The position numbers were made by a program, and so were the translations under genes. From assembly GCA_022496185.1 (NCBI GenBank), contig WTXG01000064.1, positions 62,001 through 126,000 of the forward strand: 64,000 bases of DNA, read 5' to 3'. The stretch comes from Multifurca ochricompacta. Lineage: Eukaryota > Basidiomycota > Agaricomycetes > Russulales > Russulaceae. The notes under the pieces were generated by a model that saw nothing but the letters and a program-made list of their open reading frames with translations, was not told where the DNA came from and searched no databases. Positions 22,030-33,076 of this stretch are shown in pieces. The first letter of the stretch is position 1. Each line of letters begins with the position of its first letter.

Positions 22030-23693
22030 ATCCTTTAAGTCCGAGTCTGAAAGTCAAAGCTACTCTTCCCTGTGGCCCATAATTATCTTTCACCCTTCCC
22101 TTTCGCAACCAGATGTCTCCTTTCTCGATTCCCGTTCCAACTTATTCGACCGTGCCTCTCTACATGCCTCTAATTTCTCAAACATCTCATCTCCACCCTC
22201 CTTATCCTAGTGGGCGGTTCTACCTTAGATCAAGCCTTCCTGCTCAATTCATGAGCTCGATCTGACGAATCTAAAAAAAAGGAGAGAGGTGGGATGAGCT
22301 CCATGAAACCTACGGTTGCTGGTAGCGCCAACGGCGAAGGGTGGTGGAAACGAAGGGAGGGTGCCGTGCGTTTTTTTTACAGGACGAGCGAGAACACCGC
22401 GATGCTGAATAGCCCCGTCAAAGGTGATACTTCGCGCGAAAGCATGCAACGGACAGGCGAGAGCTACAAATGTCAAGAAGCGGAAGGGTGCAAAACATGG
22501 CGGTTCCGATGGGGGGCCTGACGATGGGAGCGAAGAGGTTAGCAACAAAGCAGACAGCGATCCGAAGTAGGCAGAAATTTATGATCTGGAGGGTGAAATA
22601 CTATGAGGATCTTTGGCCGACCAGTTGGTGAAGGAAAGCAATGGAGGCATCAATGCCGAGGACGAATGACGACGAGTTTGATGATGAAGGGACGACTAAC
22701 AACCCCGCGGAGGGTTTATTTTCTCGGTTTAGAATCCCGGCGAATGCTCAAAAGAATCAAGATGAGCGTTCCGATGACAGATACGGCGACAACATCGATC
22801 GGGACGACATCGGATTCTCACTTGCAGAATCCTCGGATGCGGATGACCTGTTCGACCTTAATGTCGAAGTACCGGATTGGATATAACGGGGCGAGCTCTC
22901 ATGCAGAAGAGTGGATAGATTTCACTGTAGTGGGTGGTGAGAGGAAGAAGCGAAGAGTTCTGCAGTTGTAACAGGAATGCCAACCAGGTCCGAGGTGAGG
23001 AGATACCGGGCGGAGGTGTAAGGAAGGCGCAAGTGTTGGGCATGAAACCTTCGGCCGTCGGGTGACTCTTCGTATGAGCCCTGGACTAGAACAATTCTGA
23101 TCATTTGATCTCAATTTGAGACACTCCTTACTATTTCAATGTATGGTGTGCATCTATTGGACTGTCTGCATTCTGAGCTGGCTGTCCGTCCATTCCCCAC
23201 CCCATCAATTTCTCAATTTCTTCACCTCTCCGTCTATTCCTTAGAACTTTACTGTTGCCAGCACTTCACCTTCATTCCACTGTCTTCATTACCTGGTTCT
23301 TACCTTGCTTGTGTCTATCCTCCTTACCAAATTCACCATCTATGGCCTTCTTTTACTATACTGCTCTTCTCAAATCTGGGCTTTCAACAAGTATATAAGT
23401 ATTTACAATGCTTGTAGTAGAGCAGCAGAAGAAAAGACAAAGCAATCCTCAGTTTCCCCTCTATCTGTCTCTCACTCTCTCATGTGTAAAAGCAGTCTTT
23501 GACTTAATTACATCATGCAGGCTCCCTCCTCTCTGCTCACCACTCTCTTTTCTCTTTAGGGAACATACTTTGCTTCACACTCACCATGGATAGGATCCGT
23601 ACAGAAGAAGTTTTGATCTTTGACGACGTTCGCAAGCTATGAGGACTATGAAGAGATGAAGATCAACCAGAGGACAATCTGTAGATAACGGCG
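22030..23693 (+). pseudogene. MAK21/NOC1 pseudogene, right arm
   Basis: Decayed, internally deleted copy of 17664-20857 on the opposite strand. Preserved pieces in order: the N-terminal region (22034-22210, FDRASLHASNFSNIS against FDRASSLHASDLSNFS in MAK21); the region of the PTVTGGADG block (22294-22370, KPTVAGSANGE); the acidic C-terminal tract (22660-22890, SLAESSDADDLFDLN); and the very end (23603-23693, GACAATCTGTAG). Most of the CBF core is missing. A 586-bp dispersed repeat (copy C) sits between the last two pieces. It cannot encode a working protein. Confidence 0.8.
23017..23602 (-). repeat. Dispersed ~560-bp repeat, copy C
   Basis: Reverse-oriented copy. On the plus strand it starts GTAAGGAAGGCGCAAGTG then TTGGGCATGAAACC, matching the reverse complement of the right end of copy B, and ends CACACTCACCATGGATAGG then ATCCGTAC, matching the reverse complement of the left end. 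It interrupts the MAK21 pseudogene just before its last 90 bp. No convincing target duplication is visible here. Confidence 0.78.
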
Positions 23694-24440
23694 ACCGTGA
23701 TTCGGGCTTGCACTACACGAAAATGAGGGCACGATGAGGATGGGCTGACGATGATTGAACTTCACACGAGTTACTAGATCTTGTGCAGTAGGTAATTGTA
23801 ATTGAAACCTACCTCACACAATGACATCAATCACTGGTGTGCGGGATGCGGATCAAGCGGCGGGCGCGCGGCCCATGAGCGTTCTAAGACCGCCCTTAAT
23901 GATGGTATCCCACGAAGTCCTGTCAATTTCCGTCCGTTGTCCGCTACTGTGGCGTCTCGCCTACTGCTATACCCCGTCTTCTGTCCCTTTTGGTATCTTG
24001 CCTTGGTGCGTGTGTCCTCATAGGATGTGGTGCGGTATGTATATTCACCTCGGCTTGCGGAGTTGGGGCCATTCCCAACGGCTGACATCATGGAAACCAA
24101 GAATTTCCTGACTGGCCAAAGGTGGGTCATTTACTTCATAAGCCCACGGCCACGTCCCCAGCGGTGACACTATGTATACCACTACAACGATCCGGTGATC
24201 GGTAAAGCGATGGTGTACGGGGATGGCTAGAGCCTTAATGCAGTACGATAGACCTGCCCGTAATACATAAGGCTGGGAAGAGCCAAAATATGTGCAACAA
24301 GAGCCAACACTGGAGAGGCTTAAATGGGAACGACCCGAAGCCAAGGAGTTTGAGCAGGTCAACTGTACGACCCCAGTCGTGACTGTTCACTTCACTTTCG
24401 AATTTTTTTTGTTAATATGACATCAAGTGGATAACCCCAT
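23694..24440. other. Intergenic with a mirrored fragment
   Basis: No gene. The words GTGCGGTATGTATATTCACC (about 24031) and GATCCGGTGATCGGTAAAG (about 24189) are the right-arm partners of 16990-17110. Otherwise nothing recognised. Confidence 0.5.
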
Positions 24441-24657
24441 AGATTGTTTGCTACGTGGCAACGTCTTCAAAATTTGCTCATTCAGGCTTCGGAGCTCAAG
24501 TGCAAGCAATTAGCACGACGCCGCAACTGAATCTTGCGACTACCTCAGGCCGGGACTATTTAAGTATAAGATCCACTAGTTATGTCCAGGACTGCCAGAA
24601 TACTTTAGCCCTCGTCTCTCACATCTCAGTGCCTCTTTTTCTACCAGAAATAATTCT

Positions 24658-25625
24658 ATGCGCGCGTACTACTTCGATAATCTTTCTGGCGACCAGCTTG
24701 ATCATGATTCGGGAACACCCGTCGACCCTAAATACGGCCTTTTCCACCTCACCATCCCACTCGACACCGTTTGGGAGCCCGAAATTGACCAAATCGCCAA
24801 GCAGCAAGGCTACAAATTTTGCGACAACATGGAGATTACTGTACGGATCCAATCCGCGGTGAGTGCGAGGCAAAGTGTTCCTGAGAGGAGAGAGGTAGAA
24901 AGGTGGAAGAGAGCGTAGAAAGAGTCCCAGAGATAACTAGACTTCGAAGGAGGGTGTGTCGTGCTTTGAACTGTTGCGAATCTACTGCTTGCTGGTTCCG
25001 TTTGACCTTGCACTCGATGTTGTCAAGAAATTCTTTAGCACACAAAAGAAAGATAGAAAGGGAGAGAAATGCCGTTTGATTTCTGCTTCTGTTGGCTCAA
25101 TGGCTAGTCTACTACAAGCATTGTATGTACCCCGATATACTTGCAGAGTGACCTAGTTATGAAGCAGAAAGAGGGTGAATTAGGATTGAAAGAAGACAAG
25201 TTAGATGAAGCCAGGCAATAAAGGTGGAGATGATGTAGACAGAGGTGAAAACCTGGCAATAATAAAGACGGGGAGGTAGTGAAACCGGCGTAAGGAATGA
25301 ACGGGCATTCGGTCCGGAATGCAAATGATAAGATATACGAAACTCGAGGCGATAGCTGGGCTGTTTCATGCTCAACGCCCAAGCCATCCTTACATTACTA
25401 AACACGATCTCGGTGACCACTTCGAGTCAAGTCGCAAGGTGTACTTTACCGAGTGTGTGTAACGCCTTGCCAGTCATTATTGAGAGTGATTAGACCAAAG
25501 CGACGGCACATTGATTTGATAGACATATACATGACGAGAAGGAAATCTGGTACGTTCTCTCTGATTCTGGTTTCTGGGACATACGCGGTATGCAGGATGT
25601 TTTCTGGGCTTCTGCTGTTTTTCTG
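24658..25625 (+). pseudogene. Acireductone dioxygenase copy 3 (ARD3), broken
   Basis: Exon 1 ([13 protein letters not shown]...) is close to ARD2 but lacks a few residues and is cut at 24840 by a ~555-bp repeat. It resumes at 25401 with [18 protein letters not shown], an intron, and then HIHDEKEIWYVLSDSGFWDI (25530-25585). Exons 3 and 4 are absent: similarity to ARD2 stops about 25625, inside the intron. Promoter sequence upstream is also duplicated. It is the outer end of the right arm of the inverted duplication. Confidence 0.85.
24841..25394 (+). repeat. Dispersed ~560-bp repeat, copy B, inserted in ARD3
   Basis: Starts GTACGGATCCAATCCGCGG and ends GCCCAAGCCATCCTTAC. It is flanked by ATTACT on both sides (24835-24840 and 25395-25400); ARD2 has the single site GACATTACCAAACACGG, giving a clear empty site. 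The two ends form an imperfect inverted repeat (GTACGGAT against GTAAGGAT). No coding capacity. A 6-bp duplication with short inverted ends suggests a small non-autonomous DNA element. Confidence 0.82.
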
Positions 25626-25639
25626 GCAGGACAAGTTAT

Positions 25640-26089
25640 CAGTTCCATTAAGGTTGCACTTGGCGGACCATTGTCACATGGTTCACGGTTACAGCACAAC
25701 ACTACTCAATAGATGTCTATCTACTATATTGCACAAAAAAAAAGACTAAAGGTTCATAGCTACTTGTTACCGAACCCTGCTAAAACCGCTCCTGACTCAC
25801 GTGGGAAACAGCCCATTTGGTTAAAAATAAAAACACCACCGCTCGAGCTAGTAAGGTATCAGGGGCACGCAATTGGGCAACATATGCAGCAAAATCATTA
25901 CTTCTTCATATATCTTCATAATGAACGGATCACCGATTGTGACTCATTGTTCAAAGGCAGTGCCGATCATTCCTATAAAGCCTTCACTCGTCCTCTGTGG
26001 AAGACACAATTAGCCTGTCAGTATATTTAGATTCATGGACAATAGACAATATCTCACACATGTTATGTTACAATTAGCTGTGTCCACAC
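25640..26089. other. Intergenic, nothing recognised
   Basis: No coherent coding frame or repeat recognised to the right of the ARD3 pseudogene. Confidence 0.4.
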
Positions 26090-26540
26090 AGCCTACATAC
26101 AGATGGACCACAGCACCCACTGGAGAATATCCATGCCCATTTTGGTGTTAGATACGCCTTCATCGCTGAGCGGCAAGGAACTGGCCACGCAAGTAACGGC
26201 GGACATACCGCGGGTCAGGAATGCCGGAGAAATGTGCGTGCGGGGTCTGTAATTGATCATAAATCTAAATACGAGCTAAAGAACTCACAAGTCAGCGTCG
26301 CGCTACTTACTACGTGGCTAAAATGGTATGGGGAAGACGGCTGTTCACGTGCATGGCGTGCGTGGCTTTCAAGAGGCCACAGACGGGTATCCATATCGCT
26401 CCTGTCGTGCGCCAAGCTCGAATTATTTAACGTGCTCATTGGAACGAAGTCCACGCCAAGTCCCAGAATGCCGTAAAACAGTGCTTCACGGGGCTGCGAA
26501 CAGAAAAGTAAACTTTACTTTTGAACATGACCCCACAGAA
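26090..26540 (-). CDS. Possible small spliced gene, unknown
   Basis: A gene-like reading on the minus strand: REALFYGILGLGVDFVPMST, then DMDTRLWPLESHARHAREQP and SSPYHFSHV, then a possible intron with GTAAGTAGC donor and ATTACAG acceptor (about 26314-26251), then a second frame PRTHISPAFLTRG...MGMDILQWVLWSICM with a stop near 26095. No family recognised; could be chance. Confidence 0.22.
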
Positions 26541-27226
26541 AGGTGTCAGGATCTCCTACTGCTGGTAAGTGCATCAGATCAGATTGATCATCACAGACCT
26601 AGCGCAGGCCCTTGCACCGACGCTCGGAACCTATTATTCATAACGTAAAGCTACATAGTTGTTGATATCTAAGAAGAATCAAGAGTTGCAGAATACTCCT
26701 GATCACCCTCTTTCTTCCATGAATTAACTCCAACTTGATTAGATTAGTAATCAATCAACGTTGTCGCATCGCCTTCGTGTGCACACGCGCACACTTCTTG
26801 ACAACTGACGGATCATTCACACGGCTGCATGGGAGTACTCTAGAGTACGTGAGACGTCACTGCAACTACTACTTCATACTATGCCACTAAGGCGCAGCTT
26901 CCGTGACCAACGCATGCAGAACGAGGGATGGTCCGCCTTGAGGAGGGCGTATGTATTAGAACTTGATCACCGCCCACTCCAATGTGGACAGTCAGATGCA
27001 GTGGTAGGTGCAAAGACCTGAGAATAGATGTGGAGCTGTCATCCATCATCATCATGAAAATTGACTGGACTGATATGATGTTGATGTACTGATCCTACCA
27101 CCCTTTTCGAGTGCCTTTAAATCCCTTGCACCCTGATAGATTTCTCATCTCATTCTCATCCCCTGCCACTATTTCTCGTTCTGCAGCGTTGGCCGGCGAT
27201 ATCATCCGCTCAGGCAGTGGAGTATC
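26541..27226. other. Intergenic, upstream of the membrane-protein gene
   Basis: No supported gene. Presumably contains the promoter of the gene at 27227. Confidence 0.4.
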
Positions 27227-28546
27227 ATGGTTCAAATTCCAGACGAGGTTTTCCGCAGCCATGGGATCACTTTACTTTACCACACGTTTAACCTCATGAT
27301 TCAAACATTCCTTTATGGCAAGTTCTCCTATTTTTAGGCTTGTCCATCGATTGAACTTTCGTGTTCTCAGGTATCTATGTATCGCTATCTCAGTCTCAAC
27401 GTATATGATAATGTGAGGTTGTCTAAATTCTCTGGGATACGATAACTTAATATATGTGGCCCAATTAAGCCAGAAGGGCTTGCGCTCTCCCGGCCAGAGA
27501 GTTTTGTTTGCCGTGATGATTTTCATGTTTTCCCTGTCAACTGCGTTTCTGTGCGTTTCGATGGCCGACTCGATTGTTCTCATCAAGGCCTGGTACCTCA
27601 CTATCAATCCCTCAACTAGCACAAAGACTCCTACGGAGGACCTTCTGGTTTTCTTTAATGCTCTAGTTGTCCTGAACGTGAGCGTGTGTTTCTTTTAGTC
27701 CCGTTTTACCAATTCATTTACCCTTTTAGTATGTCTTAACGGATGGAGTTGTCATTTGGCGAGCGTGGGTTATATGTCGCGACGAAGGCAAAAAGTTGCT
27801 GGTAGCGGCAATCGTTATGTTTGTTTTGACAATGCGTAAGTCTACCCTCCCTCTTTCGGTCAGCACTCCATCAACTAACTTCTTGGTGAGTCACTGCGCT
27901 GGCGACTATCGGGACCAGGATTGCCATAATCGCCGATCCGCTCAATGGGGAGAATCGCTTGGCCTATACCATCAGCGTCTTCCAAGAGATCACCCTGATC
28001 TCTTCGCTTATCACCAACATTTTGGGTACAGGTGCCATATCTATAAAAGCGTGGTACGCCTGGAATCCTGGTCATGCACGCTAGTCTCTATGTCCTAAAC
28101 TGCCTTTCGTAGGAGGCACCGAAGGCAGATCGTTGCAGACCTCAATGTGAAGGGTAAGAGGACCATGGCCGAGAGAGTATTGGCCCTCCTTATTGAGTCT
28201 GGCGTGATATACATTCTTTCTGGCGTGCGTACACTTCATTGGTGAAAAAGAAAATTCGCTAATTCTTCTTATCAGTTGATGCTGGCCCTGTCATCACTCT
28301 TCCGTCTGCCTGGGTCTGGAATCAAACTTGGCAACCTGTATTTACAAGCGAGTGTCCAACTAGCGGTGAGTACGATAACTAGATCCAGATTCGGAACTTA
28401 TGTCAACGACGTTCTAGGGACTTTATCCATTAGTCGTCGTCATACTCGTTAATCGAGAATCATCGATAGATAAAACGATTTTCAATTCGTCTGGCCGCAC
28501 GGAAATTACCAACTCACAGGAAACTCACTACGGACGCATACTGTGA
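27227..28546 (+). CDS. Multi-pass membrane protein, Agaricomycete-expanded family
   Basis: Multi-exon gene starting MVQIPDEVFRSHGITLLYHT, with at least six hydrophobic segments. Recognisable blocks: FAVMIFMFSLSTAFLCVSMA, the exon-joined YVLTDGVVIWRAWVICRDEG (very typical of a large family of basidiomycete membrane proteins), ITLISSLITNILGTGAISI, KAWRRHRRQIVADL, RVLALLIESGVIYILSG and GLYPLVVVILVNRESS. It ends in a Ser/Thr-rich cytoplasmic-like tail with a TGA at 28544-28546. About seven introns, all short. The biochemical role of the family is not established. Confidence 0.7.
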
Positions 28547-30244
28547 CTTATTTACAGTTTGCGGCTGCGCCGGGGCGACGTCCTGCAAGAGGTTCTTTCG
28601 ATGCGGCGTCCTCACTGAGCTCAATACCCTCCCATTCAAGCATGAGCTCTGATATAGACCTGGAACTGCAACCGGAGAATGATTACCGCGTGGCGAGAAG
28701 CCGGGTAACTGAGCGATCAAGGCGATATGGGTCTCGTAGAGTGATGGATTCATGGCTGTGGTTGTAGTAACCATGTTTATTCAGTTGATCAGTACGTGAG
28801 CCTATGACTTCCGTATTCGAGGCTCACCATGGCGTAGGCTTGCTTATGATGCCGCTCCCCTCACTTCTACTGATTCATACATCATGGGTTTAACGAATTG
28901 TCTCTCTAATCGAGCCGAGCTCTCCGTTTTCAGTATTTCTGCATTTGGAAGCAGCTATTCAGCTTGATCCTGACGACTTTGGGGGAACGATAATAGTAAT
29001 GTTAGCAGCAGACACGCACCAGGAAATGTAATAAATGTTGATCATCTTCAAAAATTGGATTGTTGTAAAGCCATGATAACGTGCGATCTCTCAGTTGTGT
29101 GGTGGCATCGGTACACCCCTACGACGGACCGAGTGGGGCCCACGTGCTGAGGCGCATATTAGTTGTATATTTAGCCTGGCGTGGTGCTTTTCTGGTCTGC
29201 GGAAGTGTGGATGTCCGTGGATCAGAGAAATAATTCAGCGATGGTTACGGAGGTCTCTAGTTAATGGTGTGCCGAGCCATGTGTTAAGCTGGGCTTAAAA
29301 GGTAAAGTAAAGAGGAAGATGCCGAGACTGCAGGTGCAATACCCGCGGTCGTGTCCTGGGAGGTTCAAGCTCTTATCTAGAGATTCATAACATTGCTCAG
29401 ATCTGCGACTAAAATAGTAAACATTGAGAGTAGTTGAAAACGCTTACTTAAAAGACGTCGAATTGTTGACAAGGCGGAATCATTTCTCTACACCATCACC
29501 GCCTGTTGGGCCTCGGGTTCCTCGCATCATCTCACGTTGTATGACGTACTTGGTAGATAACTAAAATGTATTTGCAATACATCTCCCTTTCTTCTTGATG
29601 GCACAATATCAACTAATTTTTCTAGATTCGCGTTTAATGCGGAGGCGGGGGGGTGAGAAGTTTTGACAACTTTCGAATGTAACCTAGTAAGTCTGCATTC
29701 AATTCTGCAATATTTTTCCTTGCGATGAACTTAACTGAGTGGTGCGCTGTATACAAGGATTGGATATCGAAGGGTCCTATGGTACGTGAGTGTGAAGATG
29801 TGCCAGGTACAGAACACAGCCGAAACGCTCTGCTCAACTTTGCAGTATCAACCACTCGTGCAACCTCTTAAGAGTTTCTCCGTCCTCAATAGCTGTCTCT
29901 CCGTAGTATAATTCATTTTAACCGTCTAGCTTCAACCCCTAGTCTACGTCTTCCCCTTGGGATGGCTCTCGTATTCTCACAACACTAACTACACTACCAT
30001 CAACTCCGAGTCTTCCAATTCATGATTGGTACCCAGGTGAGAGCCGTTATCCTTCAGACTCTCGGGCAAGTAGTTGACATGGAATCCTACTCAAAGGTCT
30101 GTCATCGTTCTTTCATAATGCCTTTGTTGCAGTGGACATGAGAAGGTATCCAATAAAGATAGGTAGAACAATAAGTAGAAGTGAGTTTAGATGTAAATTT
30201 AGGCTGTGATCTGTTGCTATAGAAAGTAATTCTTTATCCCTGGA
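28547..30244. other. 1.7-kb intergenic region
   Basis: Several frames of 60-75 codons exist on both strands, but none shows a domain, spliceable partner or consistent composition. A C-run followed by GCCTCCGC lies near 29640 on the minus strand. I see no supported gene or element. Confidence 0.4.
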
Positions 30245-31682
30245 GCCTTGCTGCTCCACACCTTGAGACTGCTACTTCCGATGTACCCTTCATCGCTCAA
30301 CCTCCACAGCGGCTCATCACTGTCTATCACAGGATCACTGAAATGCAGCTCCCTCGTCTACAAATTTCAAATTTCAAACCCATCATCAATCCTGGTCGCA
30401 CACGGCAAACGGAATCCTGTAAATCAAACTGACTGACTCACCATACCAAGCGACATCCGGATCATCCACGGTACATGAGAGTACTCGGACAGCACAGCGT
30501 CAAGACCCTCGACCGCGAGGCATGCAATGTTCTGAGCTACCACGTGCGCATGCTGCACGCCGCGCTTCGCTGCCTTCTGGTCCTGCGTGTCCGCGACGTC
30601 GCCGATTGCAAACACATTCGGGTACGTCTGGTCGGCGAGTTGCAAGGTGGGTTTCACGGAGATGAAGCCAGTTGGTGTGATACATCCCGGCGCGAGGGTT
30701 TGCAGCGGCGCTGAGAGTGGTGTCTGGCCGCTGGCGCAAATCTATAGGAGAGGGAGAGGGAGGGAAAGAAAGATGGTTAGGATAAGTGTAGGTGACAGGC
30801 AGATGGCAAAGATGCGTACCACCATATCCGCACGTAGGCACAAGTCGGTTGAGAGCTCGACGTCAAACTCAGAACCATCGTCCGGGAAGCCGTCTGCTGG
30901 GATTAAGACGCGCTTGTTGAGCACCACCTGGATGCCAAGCTCCTCTGCACGGGCAGATATGAGCTCATGAAGCTTTGGGTGGAACTTGTGCATCAACCGC
31001 GATCGTGAATGCACCAGCGTCACAGACTTTGTAGGATAATAGTCCTTAATGTCGGTGGCAAGCTCTGCACGCGGAGGGGGATTTTTTAAGATACGTACAC
31101 CCACAAAGACCGAGGAAAATCAGACAGAAATATACGCACGGATGCCGACAGCTCCACCACCCGCAACGACAATTTTGTTTGCCCTCTCGACACGCCGCTG
31201 ATGCTGTTGGAGAAAAGCAACACCTTCCGCCTTTCCCTTCACATCGAGTGTTCCTGGAGACACCAATCTCGTGCCCGTCGCAATGATGAGGTATTCGTAC
31301 GGGATGGGCTCGCCACAATCTAGCTCTACAAAACCAAGGTGGATGGTGGTGACGCGGGCTTGGACGACCTCTGTCGCGTCGGGAGGAAGACTCTTGAACA
31401 TGGCGAAGTACGGGATGAAGGCGTGGTGCTCAAAGCCATGCACGACAGCGTAACGTGGGAGAGCGTACAAGTGGTGGAAGTGCGAGTGCGGCTCGATGAG
31501 AATTGTTCGGTGCGTGGGGTGCATCCGTGCCGCGATCAGTTCAACGGCTTTCGTACCTACAAAGTGAGGTAAGGACCGTTATACGAACAAGTGAAGTATT
31601 AATTTTTTTTACCTGCATAGCTGCCTCCTATAACCACGATGTTACGTTTCTCACCATGGCTGCGGAGGTCTACAGAAGGCAT
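30245..31682 (-). CDS. AIF/AMID-type FAD-dependent NAD(P)H oxidoreductase
   Basis: Pyridine-nucleotide-disulphide-oxidoreductase-fold flavoprotein like AIFM2/AMID or fungal Aif1, probably reducing quinones or signalling cell death (family knowledge). Exon 1 (31682) gives NIVVIGGSYAG, the FAD-binding Gly-rich motif, and a short intron follows. The next exon has HFHHLYALPRYAVVHGFE, YEYLIIATGTRL and IVVAGGGAVGI (NAD(P)H-binding motif). Later exons read TDIKDYYPTKSVTLVHSRSR, GCITPTGFISVKPTLQLA and YPNVFAIGDVAD, the second FAD-binding GD motif. The 3' end is unclear: after MIRMSLG at about 30430, a last exon such as DEPLWRLSDEGYIGSSSLK (about 30330-30265) is plausible. Cytosolic or mitochondrial-surface location is inferred. 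Confidence 0.8.
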
Positions 31683-33076
31683 GTCAGAGTCGGGAAAGCA
31701 CTCCAGAGTGTCGGGTCAACCACACCGCTGGTTTAATAATTTTATAGGACGACTCTCGGATTCATCTGTACATGGCAGTAACCGAACTGCCAAACGAAAC
31801 GGCTTGTTGTTATTGTTCGGGATCGTCTAATCTAGTATAACCTGGGTTTCCAATCTTGACTCATCAAATAGTAGGGCTGTAGGGCTAGGAGTGGGTACGG
31901 CCACGATGGGTTGAACAAGAACTATATGATCCGTCGGCCGAAGAGACAGAGATGAGTAGTGGTGGGCCTGGACAGGATTATCATACACCCATGTTCCCAT
32001 GTTGAACTGACAACACATGTCCATACTGTTTCCGTCTTGAGTACATGATGTATACAGCTCCTCAAACTCGAACTCGCGGGCCGATAATACTTACTAAGAC
32101 ACCACCATCCATGATGCTGACTCACAAAAATACTCTTCCTAGTACTAAATTGCTGCAGCCCGACCCATCCGTCTTATGTCTCAGACATACATATTCCCGG
32201 GCGCCCGGAAAGTTAGGTGCGTGCCCACGGGTTCCATTACCTCTTGTCAAATTAACCTTACGTACCTGTCATCATCAGTTTTTCCTCTGTCTTGAGAGAT
32301 TGAAAGATGGTTCTTTTTCGCTCCTCACTGCTCAGCAAATGCCTGATAAGATATTGTGCTACGACTGGCATTGTCGGCGAATTTCCCCAATTCGTATGCT
32401 CATCTTAGCGTTTGCCGTCGTTCACGAAGAAGCGCCCGACCCCCCAGCTGACATTGTCAGAAAAAATTTGCTTGTTCCATCGGTTATCTTACATCTCATC
32501 TCCCCCGGTGTTACAATGACGCGTCTTTGGGAAGTTGTGTTGCCACCCGTAATACCGACAAGATGACAGGTTTGAAATTACCCCACCCGGAGTACATACT
32601 CCATTCCTCATGCATGATCATTGCCAAATTTGAGACACCGCCCCTGCGATGAAGTCCAGTTGCATCTTCAGACTATTCTCCGTTCCGTATAGTACCGACT
32701 CTCCTCTCGAAGAGAACCTTGGTTTACGGAGTTGCATGCGGGACTGGATGTTCGAAAACTTCTGCCAGGGTCGCGTTGTGCCTCGCGGGGGTAGTAGGTA
32801 GCTGTGAGTACTCGTCCCGGAGCCGATCTATCCTAAATCCGGGGGGCAATGACTTGATTAATGCTAACGCGATATATCTGTCATCCGCTTTCCTGGTGAT
32901 GTCACTCATGGATTTTCCTGAGATAGTTGTGGGTCTGTCAAACCTTCATAAACCGTCCGGGAGACGTAGCTTGTTTCCCCACTCGAGTAGGCCCCAGTCT
33001 CCCCGCACTTCTTGAAACATCCTATTCAATCCTCATTCCGCGGGCATGGCATTATTCTACGTGTACGTCCGTCGCC
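31683..33076. other. 1.4-kb intergenic, transporter upstream region
   Basis: Open frames here (the longest about 173 codons at 32045-32566) have no recognisable domain. The last 500 bp include GC-rich words (CACCGCCCC, GCGGGGG) that could bind Mig1-like repressors, as expected upstream of a hexose transporter; this is speculation. Confidence 0.35.

Noticed and set aside
32045..32566. 173-codon plus-strand frame upstream of the sugar transporter
   Set aside because: No domain, no splice context, coding-unlike composition; treated as chance.
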